64,000 nt of DNA. Origin: Streptomyces hundungensis. Its GTDB lineage: Bacteria; Actinomycetota; Actinomycetes; Streptomycetales; Streptomycetaceae. The notes below the pieces were generated by a model. That model had not been told where the DNA came from and searched no databases. It saw only the letters and a program-made list of their open reading frames with translations. The stretch spans positions 2,418,001-2,482,000 of the forward strand of contig NZ_CP032698.1 of the NCBI RefSeq assembly GCF_003627815.1, given 5' to 3'. A program made the translations under genes and the position numbers. Each line of letters starts with the position of its first letter. Position 1 is the first letter of the stretch. This document shows, piece by piece, positions 33,029-43,000 of the stretch.

Positions 33029-33067
33029 TTCGGTGTTTTCGCAGACCAAATGGCCTGCGAGGCGCCG

Positions 33068-33097
33068 TTGACACGTCTAGACCACCGCTGGTAGACC
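33068..33097 (+). promoter_or_regulatory. Candidate promoter with DasR-box-like operator for the ABC transporter operon
   Basis: -35 TTGACA (33068-33073) and -10-like TAGACC (33092-33097) are 18 nt apart. The spacer holds ACACGTCTAGACCACC (33071-33086), close to the 16-bp dre consensus of the GntR regulator DasR (ACTGGTCTAGACCACT). A second half-site, TGGTAGACC, follows. Binding here would block the promoter. Confidence 0.5.
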
Positions 33098-33192
33098 TGC
33101 GCCCACACCGGCCGCCACCTCCTCTTCCCCGGCGCTCCACCTGCGATCAATCCTGCTTTTCCGTGCGAGTGATGACGCGAGGTCACCGTCCC

Positions 33193-35040
33193 ATGGCAAG
33201 AACAGTTCCATCGCGCAAGACCGTGCGACCGTGGCGGCCCGGCCGCCTGTCGGCCGTGGGCGCCGTCGCCCTCGTCCTGGCGGCCGGGGCCGTGGTCCCC
33301 GCCCAGGGCGCGGCGGCCGATGACGCCAAGGGCGGGCAGAGGGTGCTCACCGTCGCGGTCTCGCAGAGCGTCGACTCCCTGAGCCCGTTCCTCGCCCAGC
33401 GGGTGATCAGCAGCAGTGTGCACCGGCTGATGTACGAGTACCTGACAAACTACGACCCCAAGGACGGCCATGCCGTTCCGGGCCTCGCCACCTCCTGGAA
33501 GGCCTCTCCCTCCAAGCTGACCTGGACGTACACGATCCGCAAGGACTCGAAGTGGTCGGACGGGCAGCGCACCACCGCCGACGACGCGGCCTGGACGTTC
33601 AACAAGATGATGAACGACAAGGGCGCGGCGACCGCCAACGGCAGCTTCATCGCGAACTTCAAGAAGGTCACCGCGCCCGACCCGACGACGCTCGTCATCG
33701 AACTCTCCAAGCCCCAGGCCACGATGACGGCCCTGGACGTCCCGATCGTGCCCCGGCACGTCTGGGAGAAGGTCGGCGACTTCAGCAAGTTCAACAACGA
33801 CCAGGCGTTCCCCGTCGTCGGCAACGGCCCGTTCGTCCTGACCGACTACAAGGTCGACCAGTACATCAAGCTCAAGCCCAACAAGAGCTTCTGGCGGGGG
33901 GCGCCCAAGTTCGACGAGTTGGTCTTCACGTACTACAAGGACAATGACGCGGCGGTCGCGGCGCTCCAGAAGGGCGAGGTGTCCTTCGTCTCCAACTTGT
34001 CGCCCGCACAGGCCAGTTCGCTGAAGTCGACACCGCACGTCAAGGTCAATGACGCCCCCGGGCGGCGCTTCTTCGCGCTGGCCACCAACCCGGGCGCGCA
34101 GTCCAGGGACGGGAAGAGGTTCGGCGACGGCAACCCGGCGCTGCTCGACCCCAAGGTGCGCCGGGCCCTGTTCGCGGCCGTCGACCGCAAGGCGCTCGTC
34201 GACAAGGTCTTCCAGGGACACGCCGCCGAGGGCGAGGGCTACATCCCGCCCCGGTTCGCCGACTACTTCTGGAAGCCGGCCCCGGAGCAGAAGATCGCCT
34301 ACGACCCGGCGAAGGCGGCCGCACTGCTCGACGAGGCGGGCTACCGGACGGGGCCCGACGGCAAGCGCGTCGGCAAGGACGGCAAACCGCTCGATCTGCG
34401 GCTGCTGTGCCACGCCATCGACCCCAACGACAAGGCGGTGAGCAAGTACCTCCAGGAGTGGTGGGGCAAGCTCGGCATCGGCCTGGAGGTGGGGTGCGTC
34501 GACAACGTGACGGACCCGTGGACGGCGGGCGAGTTCGACCTGGCCCTGGACGGCTACTCGGTCAACCCCGACCCGGACTACGTCCTGTCCATCCACACCT
34601 GCGCGGCGCTGCCCGCCACTCCGAAGGCGACCGGTCAGACGGACGACTTCATCTGCGACCGGCGGTTCGACGAGCTCTATGCGCGGCAGTTGGCCGAGTA
34701 CGACACCGCCAAGCGGGCGGACCTGGTCAAACAGATGGAGTCGCGGCTGTACGACACCGGGTACATGAACGTCATGGCGTACCCCAACGCGGTCGAGGCG
34801 TACCGCACCGACCAGATCGAGTCGATCACCACGATGCCCGAGGCCGCGGGCAACATCTACGGTCAGGACGGCTACTGGAGCTGGTGGTCGGCGGTGCCGG
34901 CGGCCGGCTCGGCGGCGAAGTCGGGCGGCGGCTCCTCGGCGGGCGTCGTCCTCGGCATCGTCGCGGGCGCGATCGTGCTGGCCGGGCTCGCCTCCTTCCT
35001 CGTGCTGCGCCGCCGGGCCGGCGCGGACGACCGTGAGTAG
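33193..35040 (+). CDS. ABC transporter substrate-binding protein, oligopeptide/dipeptide (SBP_bac_5) type
   Basis: The protein is 615 aa. It has an N-terminal signal peptide (about 1-37, VALVLAAGAVVPAQGAAA) with no lipobox cysteine, then an SBP_bac_5 domain (GLATSWKASP, WSDGQRTTADDAAWTFNKM, VVGNGPFVLTDYK, LLDPKVRRALFAAVDR). After a Ser/Gly linker it ends with a transmembrane helix and positive tail (VLGIVAGAIVLAGLASFLVLRRR), so it is anchored by its C-terminus rather than by lipid. ATG 33193 has GAGG 10 nt upstream; an in-frame ATG at 33172 is possible. It is the first gene of a five-gene importer operon. Confidence 0.9.
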   Translation: MARTVPSRKTVRPWRPGRLSAVGAVALVLAAGAVVPAQGAAADDAKGGQRVLTVAVSQSVDSLSPFLAQRVISSSVHRLMYEYLTNYDPKDGHAVPGLATSWKASPSKLTWTYTIRKDSKWSDGQRTTADDAAWTFNKMMNDKGAATANGSFIANFKKVTAPDPTTLVIELSKPQATMTALDVPIVPRHVWEKVGDFSKFNNDQAFPVVGNGPFVLTDYKVDQYIKLKPNKSFWRGAPKFDELVFTYYKDNDAAVAALQKGEVSFVSNLSPAQASSLKSTPHVKVNDAPGRRFFALATNPGAQSRDGKRFGDGNPALLDPKVRRALFAAVDRKALVDKVFQGHAAEGEGYIPPRFADYFWKPAPEQKIAYDPAKAAALLDEAGYRTGPDGKRVGKDGKPLDLRLLCHAIDPNDKAVSKYLQEWWGKLGIGLEVGCVDNVTDPWTAGEFDLALDGYSVNPDPDYVLSIHTCAALPATPKATGQTDDFICDRRFDELYARQLAEYDTAKRADLVKQMESRLYDTGYMNVMAYPNAVEAYRTDQIESITTMPEAAGNIYGQDGYWSWWSAVPAAGSAAKSGGGSSAGVVLGIVAGAIVLAGLASFLVLRRRAGADDRE

Positions 35041-35043
35041 CCG

Positions 35044-36111
35044 GTGACCACCGCGAGTTCGGCCGACACCCCCGCGGTGGTCGCCGAGGCGGTCACCGAA
35101 ACGCACGGCCGCCGTCGCGCGGCCTCGGGCCCGGTGCTCGGCTATCTGCGCTACGTGGGCGGCAAGCTGGCGGGAGCGGTGGTCTCCCTGGCCGCCGTCC
35201 TCGTGACCAGCTTCTTCCTGTTCCGGATCATCCCGGGCGACCCGGTCCGCACCATGACCCACGGCCGGCAGGTCTCGGCCGAGCAACTGGCCCATCTGCG
35301 TGCCGAGTTCGGGCTCGACCTGCCTTTGTGGCGGCAGTTCACCGACTACTGCGGCAAGGCGCTGACCGGGGACCTGGGGACCTCCTACCAGTTCCACGCG
35401 CCGGTCGGCTCGCTCATCGCCGAGAAGCTCCCGGCGACGCTGCTCCTGACCGGCACGGCCGTCGTGCTGTACTCGGCGCTCGGCATCTGGCTCGGCACCC
35501 GCTCGGCCTGGCGGCGCGGCGGCCTCGGCGACCGGTTCCACACCTCGCTGGCGCTCACCCTGTGGTCGGTGCCCTCGTTCTGGCTGGGGCTGCTGCTCAT
35601 CATCACGTTCTCGGTGGGCGCGGGCCCGGTCCCGGGCCTCTTCCCGACCGGGGGCATGGAGTCGGGCGACACGAGCGGTATGGGGTACGTCCTGGACGTG
35701 GCGCACCACATGGTGCTGCCGGTGCTGACCCTGGTCGCGGTGCAGTACGCGCAGACCCTGCTGGTCATGCGGTCCTCGCTGCTCGACGAGATGGGCGGCG
35801 ACTATCTGACGACGGCCCGCGCGAAGGGCCTGCGCGACGATGCGGTGCGTCGCCACCACGCGGTGCCCAACGCGCTGCTCCCCACGGTGACGATGCTGTT
35901 CATCAACCTCGGTCATGTGGCGGCCGGTTCGATCCTGGTGGAGACGGTGTTCTCCTGGCCGGGTCTTGGCGGCCTGTTCTACCAGGCGTTGAGCGTGCCG
36001 GATCTGCCGCTGGTGCAGGGCCTGTTCGTGGTCTTCGCGGGCGCCATGATCGTGATGAACCTCCTCGCCGACCTGCTGTATCCGCTGCTCGATCCCAGGG
36101 TGGGCCGATGA
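35044..36111 (+). CDS. Oligopeptide/dipeptide ABC transporter permease (DppB/OppB type)
   Basis: The protein is 355 aa and starts at GTG, 3 nt after the binding-protein stop. About six transmembrane helices are present. The N-terminal FFLFRIIPGDPVR segment is typical of DppB/OppB. The EAA loop (YLTTARAKGLRDDAVRRHHAVPNALLP) contacts the ATPases. The C-terminus is VFSWPGLGGLFYQAL. It forms the membrane pore with the next gene product. Confidence 0.92.
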   Translation: MTTASSADTPAVVAEAVTETHGRRRAASGPVLGYLRYVGGKLAGAVVSLAAVLVTSFFLFRIIPGDPVRTMTHGRQVSAEQLAHLRAEFGLDLPLWRQFTDYCGKALTGDLGTSYQFHAPVGSLIAEKLPATLLLTGTAVVLYSALGIWLGTRSAWRRGGLGDRFHTSLALTLWSVPSFWLGLLLIITFSVGAGPVPGLFPTGGMESGDTSGMGYVLDVAHHMVLPVLTLVAVQYAQTLLVMRSSLLDEMGGDYLTTARAKGLRDDAVRRHHAVPNALLPTVTMLFINLGHVAAGSILVETVFSWPGLGGLFYQALSVPDLPLVQGLFVVFAGAMIVMNLLADLLYPLLDPRVGR

Positions 36112-36139
36112 CGACCACGTACGACGGGGGGCCGGTCCG

Positions 36140-37048
36140 ATGACCACGACGACCGCCGCCGACCGGGGCGGCTCCCTGGCCTGGGCGCGCCGCCGCGACT
36201 CGCTCGCCCGTTTCTGGCGCTCCTACCGCACCCACCGGGCCGGTCTGTACGGGCTGGCGGGTCTGGTGGTCATCGCGCTGATCGCGCTGACGGCGCCGCT
36301 CACCGTCGGCGCGGACGTGCAGAGCGTGACCAGTGCGCCGGGCACCGCCCTGGAGTCCCCGAGCGGTCGATTCCCGCTCGGCACCGACCAGTTCGGGCGC
36401 TCGCTGCTCGGCCTGCTGGTCTGGGGCGCCCGGATCTCGCTCGCGGTGGGGCTGCTGGCCGCGGCGCTGAGCGTGGCGATCGGCACCCTGGTCGGGATCC
36501 TCGCCGGACACTACGGCGGCTGGCTCTCCACGGCGCTGATGCGGATCACCGACTGGTTCCTCGTGATGCCGACGCTGGTCCTCGCGATCGTGCTCGCCAC
36601 CGTCATGTCACACAGCGTCTGGACGGTGATCCTGGCGATCGGGGTGACGTCCTGGCCGACGACGGCCCGGCTGGTGCGCGCGCAGACCATCGCGGTCGAG
36701 TCGCGTCCCTACATCGAACGGGCCCGGGCGCTCGGCGGCGGCCACCGGCACATCATGTCCCGGCACGTGCTGCCCAACGTGATGCCGCTGGTCCTCGCAC
36801 AGACCACGCTCGGCATCTCCAACGCCATCCTCACCGAGGCCACCCTCGCCTTCCTGGGGCTCGGCGATCCGACGGTGGTGTCGTGGGGCGGGATGCTCCA
36901 GGACGCCCGTGAGGCGGGCGCGGTCTCCTCGGGGCACTGGTGGTACCTGGCGCCCCCCGGCATCGCGATCGCGCTGGTGGCGCTCTCCTTCACGCTCTGC
37001 GGCCGGGCCGTCGAGGCCGTCCTCAACCCGAAGCTGGGGGTCCGATGA
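36140..37048 (+). CDS. Oligopeptide/dipeptide ABC transporter permease (DppC/OppC type)
   Basis: The protein is 302 aa with about six transmembrane helices. It carries the DppC-type FPLGTDQFGRSLLGLLVWGARISL, the EAA loop (YIERARALGGGHRHIMSRHVLPNVMP) and EATLAFLGLGDPTVVSWGGML. It starts 28 nt after the DppB-type gene. Its stop overlaps the first ATPase start as ATGA. Confidence 0.93.
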   Translation: MTTTTAADRGGSLAWARRRDSLARFWRSYRTHRAGLYGLAGLVVIALIALTAPLTVGADVQSVTSAPGTALESPSGRFPLGTDQFGRSLLGLLVWGARISLAVGLLAAALSVAIGTLVGILAGHYGGWLSTALMRITDWFLVMPTLVLAIVLATVMSHSVWTVILAIGVTSWPTTARLVRAQTIAVESRPYIERARALGGGHRHIMSRHVLPNVMPLVLAQTTLGISNAILTEATLAFLGLGDPTVVSWGGMLQDAREAGAVSSGHWWYLAPPGIAIALVALSFTLCGRAVEAVLNPKLGVR

Positions 37049-38009
37049 GCCTGTTGGAGATCAGGGACCTGCACGTCACCTACGGGACCGGGGCGGCGGC
37101 GGTGCGCGGCGTGGACCTCACCATCGCGCCGGGCCAGAAGCTGGGCGTGGCGGGCGAGTCGGGCTGCGGCAAGTCGACGCTCGCGATGGCGCTCCTGAGG
37201 CTGCTGCCCGCGTCGGCCGTGCTGCGCGGTTCGGTGCTGCTCGACGGCGAGGACGTGCTCACGATGCGGTGGGGGCGGCTGCGGGCGGTCCGCTGGGCGG
37301 GGGCGTCCATCGTCTTCCAGGGGGCGATGCACTCGCTGAACGCGGTGCACCGCGTCGGTGACCAGATCGCCGAGCCGATCCTGCTGCACGGCCTGGCGAC
37401 CCCGGCGGGAGCCCGCGCCCGGGTCGGCGAGCTCCTCGAACAGGTCGGGCTGCCCGCCGCGCGTGCGCAGGCCTATCCGCATGAACTGTCGGGGGGCCAG
37501 CGCCAGCGGGTGATGATCGCGATGGCGTTGGCCTGCGCGCCCCGACTGATCGTCGCGGACGAGCCGACGACGGCCCTCGACGTGATGATCCAGGCCCAGA
37601 TCCTGCGGCTGATCGAGCGGCTGGTGGCCGAGACGGGCATCAGTCTGCTGATGATCAGCCACGATCTTTCGGTCCTCGCCGACACCTGCGACCGGCTCGC
37701 GGTGATGTACGCGGGCCGCATCGTCGAGGAGGGCCCGGCGCGCGCGGTCCACACCGCGGCCCGGCACCCTTACGGTCAGGCCCTGTCCGCCGCGTTTCCC
37801 CGCATCGGCGACCCTTCCTCGCGCCGGGCGCCCCGGGGTCTGCCGGGCGACCCGCCCGACCCGTCGGCCCTGCCGCCGGGCTGCGCCTTCCATCCGCGCT
37901 GCCCGGTCGCGCTCGGCGTCTGCGCCTCGGACGACCAGCCGCTGCGCGAGGCCGGCCCCGAGCACCGGGCGGCCTGTGTGCACGCCGGGTCCCTGTCGAG
38001 GAGCACCGC

Positions 38010-38013
<4 letters not shown>
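37045..38013 (+). CDS. Peptide ABC transporter ATP-binding protein (DppD/OppD type)
   Basis: The protein is 322 aa. Walker A is GESGCGKST, the signature is LSGGQRQRV, Walker B is [12 protein letters not shown] and the H-loop is MISHDLSVL. The C-terminal oligopeptide/dipeptide extension has the cysteine-rich segment [12 protein letters not shown]. It overlaps both neighbours by 4 nt (ATGA), indicating tight coupling in the operon. Confidence 0.94.
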
Positions 38014-39001
<988 letters not shown>

Positions 39002-39005
<4 letters not shown>

Positions 39006-39997
39006 CGCCCGGCGTCGTACGCCTCGATCAGCTCGGTGGACCGCTTCACGTCGTTGCCGATCGCTTCCAGGAGGTCCTCGATGGAGTCGAACTTGGCCAT
39101 GCCCCGCACATAGGCCAGGAAGTCGACGGCGACGTGCAGCCCGTACAGGTCGAGGCCGACGCGGTCGATGGCGTACGCCTCCACCGTGCGCTCGGTGCCG
39201 TCGAACTGCGGGTTGGTGCCGACCGAGATGGCCGCGGGCATCCGCTCGCCGCAGGGGGTTCCCCCCTGATCGAGCGGAGTCGAGGGCGTGGGGACGGTGA
39301 GCCAGCCCGCGTAGACGCCGTCGGCGGGGATCGCGGTGTGCGGCAGCGTCTCGACGTTGGCGGTCGGGAAGCCGAGCTCGCGGCCGCGCTGGGCGCCGCG
39401 CACGACGACGCCCTCGACGCGGTGCGGCCGGCCGAGGATCTCGGCGGCGCCCTCGACGTCGCCCTCGGTGACCAGGCGGCGGGTCAGCGTGGAGGAGAAC
39501 GGCTCGCCGCCGCCCGCCTCGCCGCGCACCCGCAGGTCGATGACCTCGACCTCGTAGTCGTACATCCGCCCGAGCTCGGCAAGCACCTCGACGTTGCCCG
39601 CCGCCTTGTGTCCGAAGCGGAAGTTGGGGCCCTCGACGACGAGCTTGGCGTGCAACTTGTCGACCAGCACCTTGACCACGAACTCCGCCGCGGAGAGCTG
39701 GGAGAACTCGCTGGTGAAGGGGAGGATCAGTACCGCGTCCACGCCGAGCTCCGCCATCAGTTCGGCGCGCCGGTGGTGCGGGGCGAGCAGCGGCGGATGG
39801 CTGCCGGGGCGCACGACCTCGCTGGGGTGCGGGTCGAAGGTGACCACGACGGACGGCACGCCCAGCTCGCGGGCGCGCTCCACGGCCCGCCCGATGATCA
39901 GCTGGTGTCCGCGGTGCACCCCGTCGTAGGACCCGATGGTGACGACGCCGCGTCCCCAGTCCTGCGGGATGTCCTCCAAGCCACGCCAGCGCTGCAC
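39002..39997 (-). CDS. ribF: Bifunctional riboflavin kinase / FAD synthetase
   Basis: It makes FMN and FAD from riboflavin. The N-terminal nucleotidyltransferase domain has IGSYDGVHRGHQ and FDPHPSEV, then GPNFRFGH and SSTLTRR. The C-terminal flavokinase domain has RGRELGFPTANV and GTNPQFDGTERTVEAY. GTG at 39997 is chosen: GAGGAG lies 8 nt upstream and the product starts QRWRGLEDIPQDW as in relatives. An ATG at 40045 overlaps the upstream stop but lacks a ribosome-binding site. The flavokinase domain carries a 15-residue insert encoded by a repeat-like 45-bp segment. Confidence 0.95.
39251..39295. repeat. In-frame 45-bp insert within ribF resembling a dispersed Streptomyces repeat
   Basis: The insert encodes VPTPSTPLDQGGTPC between GWLT and GERMPAAISVGTNP, where flavokinase domains are normally contiguous. 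The core on the minus strand reads CGACTCCGCTCGATCAGG and then GGGGAACCCCCT, similar to short GC palindromic repeats scattered in Streptomyces genomes. The comparison with relatives is from memory. Confidence 0.5.
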
Positions 39998-40041
39998 TGT
40001 GACCGCTCCTCGAACCCGTGTACGTCGTTGACCCTTACGCG

Positions 40042-43000
40042 TCATGCAGGTCTAAGACTGCCATGCCCGGCGGCCCGGGATCGCATCGGCATGGGACTGC
40101 CCAGCGTCTCCACCGCGCGGCGCGCCCCCGGACCGACCAGCGCGGCCCACTCGCTTGGTGCTTCGCCGAGCCATCCGGCGACCTGCGCGGCGAAGCCGGG
40201 CACTTCCCGGCAGAGCTCGATCAGGCGCGACTCGAAGTGGGCCGCGCCCTCGGGCGTACGGGCGAGGAGGAGCCCGGTGCGGTGGACGAGGTCGCGGGTG
40301 CGCGCTTCGGCGCGCTCCCCCGAGCCCCGGGCGCCGGCGGTGAGCAGGGCGTCGGCCACGGCCGGGCCGCCGGACGCCTGGCGTTCGAAGGCGAGGAGCA
40401 CGTCGAGCAGCTCGGCCCGCAGCGGCCGTGACGCCGCGGTGCCGGCCGCGGCGAGTACGGGGGCCAGCGCCCGGCGGACGGGGTGGGCGGGGTCGCGCAG
40501 CAGGCTGGTCACCATCGGGAAGAGCACGGCGCGGGCGGCCGGGCCGTGGGCGAGGCGCCGGTCCACGAAGGCCGCCGCCCCGGTCGCCGACTCGGGGTGG
40601 TGCTCGGCGTGTTCTTGGACCAGGGCCGCGGCGCGGCGGGCCAGCGCCGGGGTGGTGACCTCGGCGAGCGTGTCGAGGATGTCGGCGGCCCCCGCGCCGC
40701 CCTGGCGCAGCCGCGCCCGCAGGGCGGCGATGACGGGTTCGGGGTGGGTGGTGAGGGCGGCGGCGAGCGCGGAGGTGGGCATGGCCCGATCCCCGGCGGT
40801 GTACGCGGCCAGCGCCCGGTCGAGGTAGGGGGCGCGGGTCGCCGGGTCGCGGACCAGGAGGGCGAGCGCCGCGCCGTGCAGAGCGGCGTCCTCGGGGCGG
40901 GCGAGCAGCGCGAGCGCCGCGTACCGCAGCAGGTCGCGGTCGGCGGGGGTGCGGATGCCGAGCGCGACGCGCGGCCCGTGGGCGGCGGCCGCGGCGCGCC
41001 GTTCGGGCCGGTCGTCGTGGGCCCAGCGGTCCACGGCCCGGCACAGCGCGGACGGTTCGTCCTCGGCGAGCTGGGCGAGCAGTTCCTCGGCGCGTACATG
41101 GGGCGTCGCCACCAGCGCCTCGGTGAGGTCGTCGACGGCCAGCGCCCGGCGCGCGTACAGCAGGGCCTGTGCGGCCCGCGCCACGGTGGGCCGCACCGTC
41201 GGCCGCGCCGTCGTGCCCGGCGCCACGGGCAGCGGCCTCTCGTCGGTGAACCAGCGGCACAACAGCGGCTGTACGGCCCGGGGTTCGGCGGTGAGCCGCC
41301 GGTCGGCCGCGTCCAGGTAGCGCTCCCAGCCGGGCGCGGTTCCCGGCGCCCCGTCGGCCGGCACCAGACGGCGCAGGAGGTCGAGCCGCAGGTCGTCGCC
41401 GACCCGCAGCCGTGTCCAGAACCACGCCCCGAACTCGGCGAGCGGCCCGAGCCCGGCCGGCCCTCCCTCGCGCAGGGACCGCCGGCTGATCCGGTCGGCG
41501 AGAAGCCGCAGCACCTCCTGGTAGGGCCGTACGTCGGGGACGCGCAGCAGGGTCTCGGCGAGGAGGTGGACCGCCCACCACTGGGCGTCCGCGGACCGGC
41601 CGTGGTCCTCGGGCGCCTGGGGCGTCCGGTCCAGGACGGTCACCAACTCCGCGAGTTTCAGGGCGAGTTGAGTGGATCCTTGATGGCTTCCGAGCAGGAG
41701 CATGGCTTCCAGGACGGGCCCGATGCGGTGGCGGGGCACCGGCAGGGTGCGCTGGGCCGGGGCGGGCCCCGAGCCCGGTGGGGGCGGCACATGTCCCTGG
41801 GGGACGACGCTCGGAGCGGGGCGTGAGGGGAGCTTGACGACGGCGGCGGGATCGCTCTCCTCGTACCAGCGGTGCACCAGGGCGTACAGGGCGGCGTCCA
41901 GGTCGAGATGGCCCGCCTGCACCCAGTCGGCGAGCTCCTCGTGTGCGAAGCGGTAACCGGATCCGGCGGGCACCAGCAGCCCTTCGGTGAGGACGGCGGA
42001 GGCCGATCCGGTACGCCACGGGAAGATCTCCTCGAACGACTCGCGGTCGAGTTCGCCCTGGCCCGGGCCCAGACAGCGGCGGGCCGCCTCGTGCACCTGC
42101 CCGGCGACGCGCGCCGCCAGGCGTCGCACCGCGCCGCCCCGCAGCGGCGGCCGGGCGGAGGCGGCCATGCGTACCGCGATCCGCAGGCACATCAGGTCCA
42201 GGTGCGCGGCGAACACCTCCGCGCGCTCCGGTGTGCCCTCGACCTCGGCGGGCAGTGCGCCCCGCACCTCGGCGAGCAGCCGCAGCGTCAGAGGGTGCCG
42301 GGCGTCGCGGTCGCCGAGCGCGCCGTCCGCGAGGCCGTAGCGCTCGCGGGCCCGGGCCGCCTCCTCGGGGCCGAGGTCGCCGATGCGTACGCCGTCCGGA
42401 AGGCGGGGCAGCCGGGCCGGGTGCAGAACGCCCTCGGGGTAGTGCGCGCCCGCCTGTTCCCAGTGCTCGGGCCGGCAGGCGACGACAAGGCGCGCCCCGG
42501 CCGCCTCCAGCCACTCCACCGTCGCGGCCGTCCACGCGGCCAGGCGGTGGGCGAGGACGGGCGGCATCTCCTCGGGCCCGTCGAGCAGCACGAGCAGCGG
42601 CCGCCCGGCCTCGCGCGCGAGCCGGGCCACCAGGTCGGGGGTGGCCGCCGCCTGCTCGCCCCGTCCCGCCGGGGCGGCGACGATGCGGGCCGCGTGGGCG
42701 AGGGCGCGGGCGACGGCGTCGGCGAGGGAGGTGTCGTCGCACCGGAGGTCGGCGCCGCGCAGCCATACGGTCGGCGCGGGCCGCGCGCCGCGCGCCCGGC
42801 GGCCGGCGAGCGCGGCGAGTTCGGTGGTGCGCCCGGTGCCGGGGTCCCCGACCAGACCGAGCACCAGGGCGTCCCCGGCGGCGAAGGCCCCGAACTCCCT
42901 GAGCATGGACGGCCGTTCGACACAATCGTGCCCCGGCCGGGGACCGCCGACGGAGCCCACGGAGGTGGCGGTGAGCTGGAGCGCGCCGGCCAGGTTCAGA

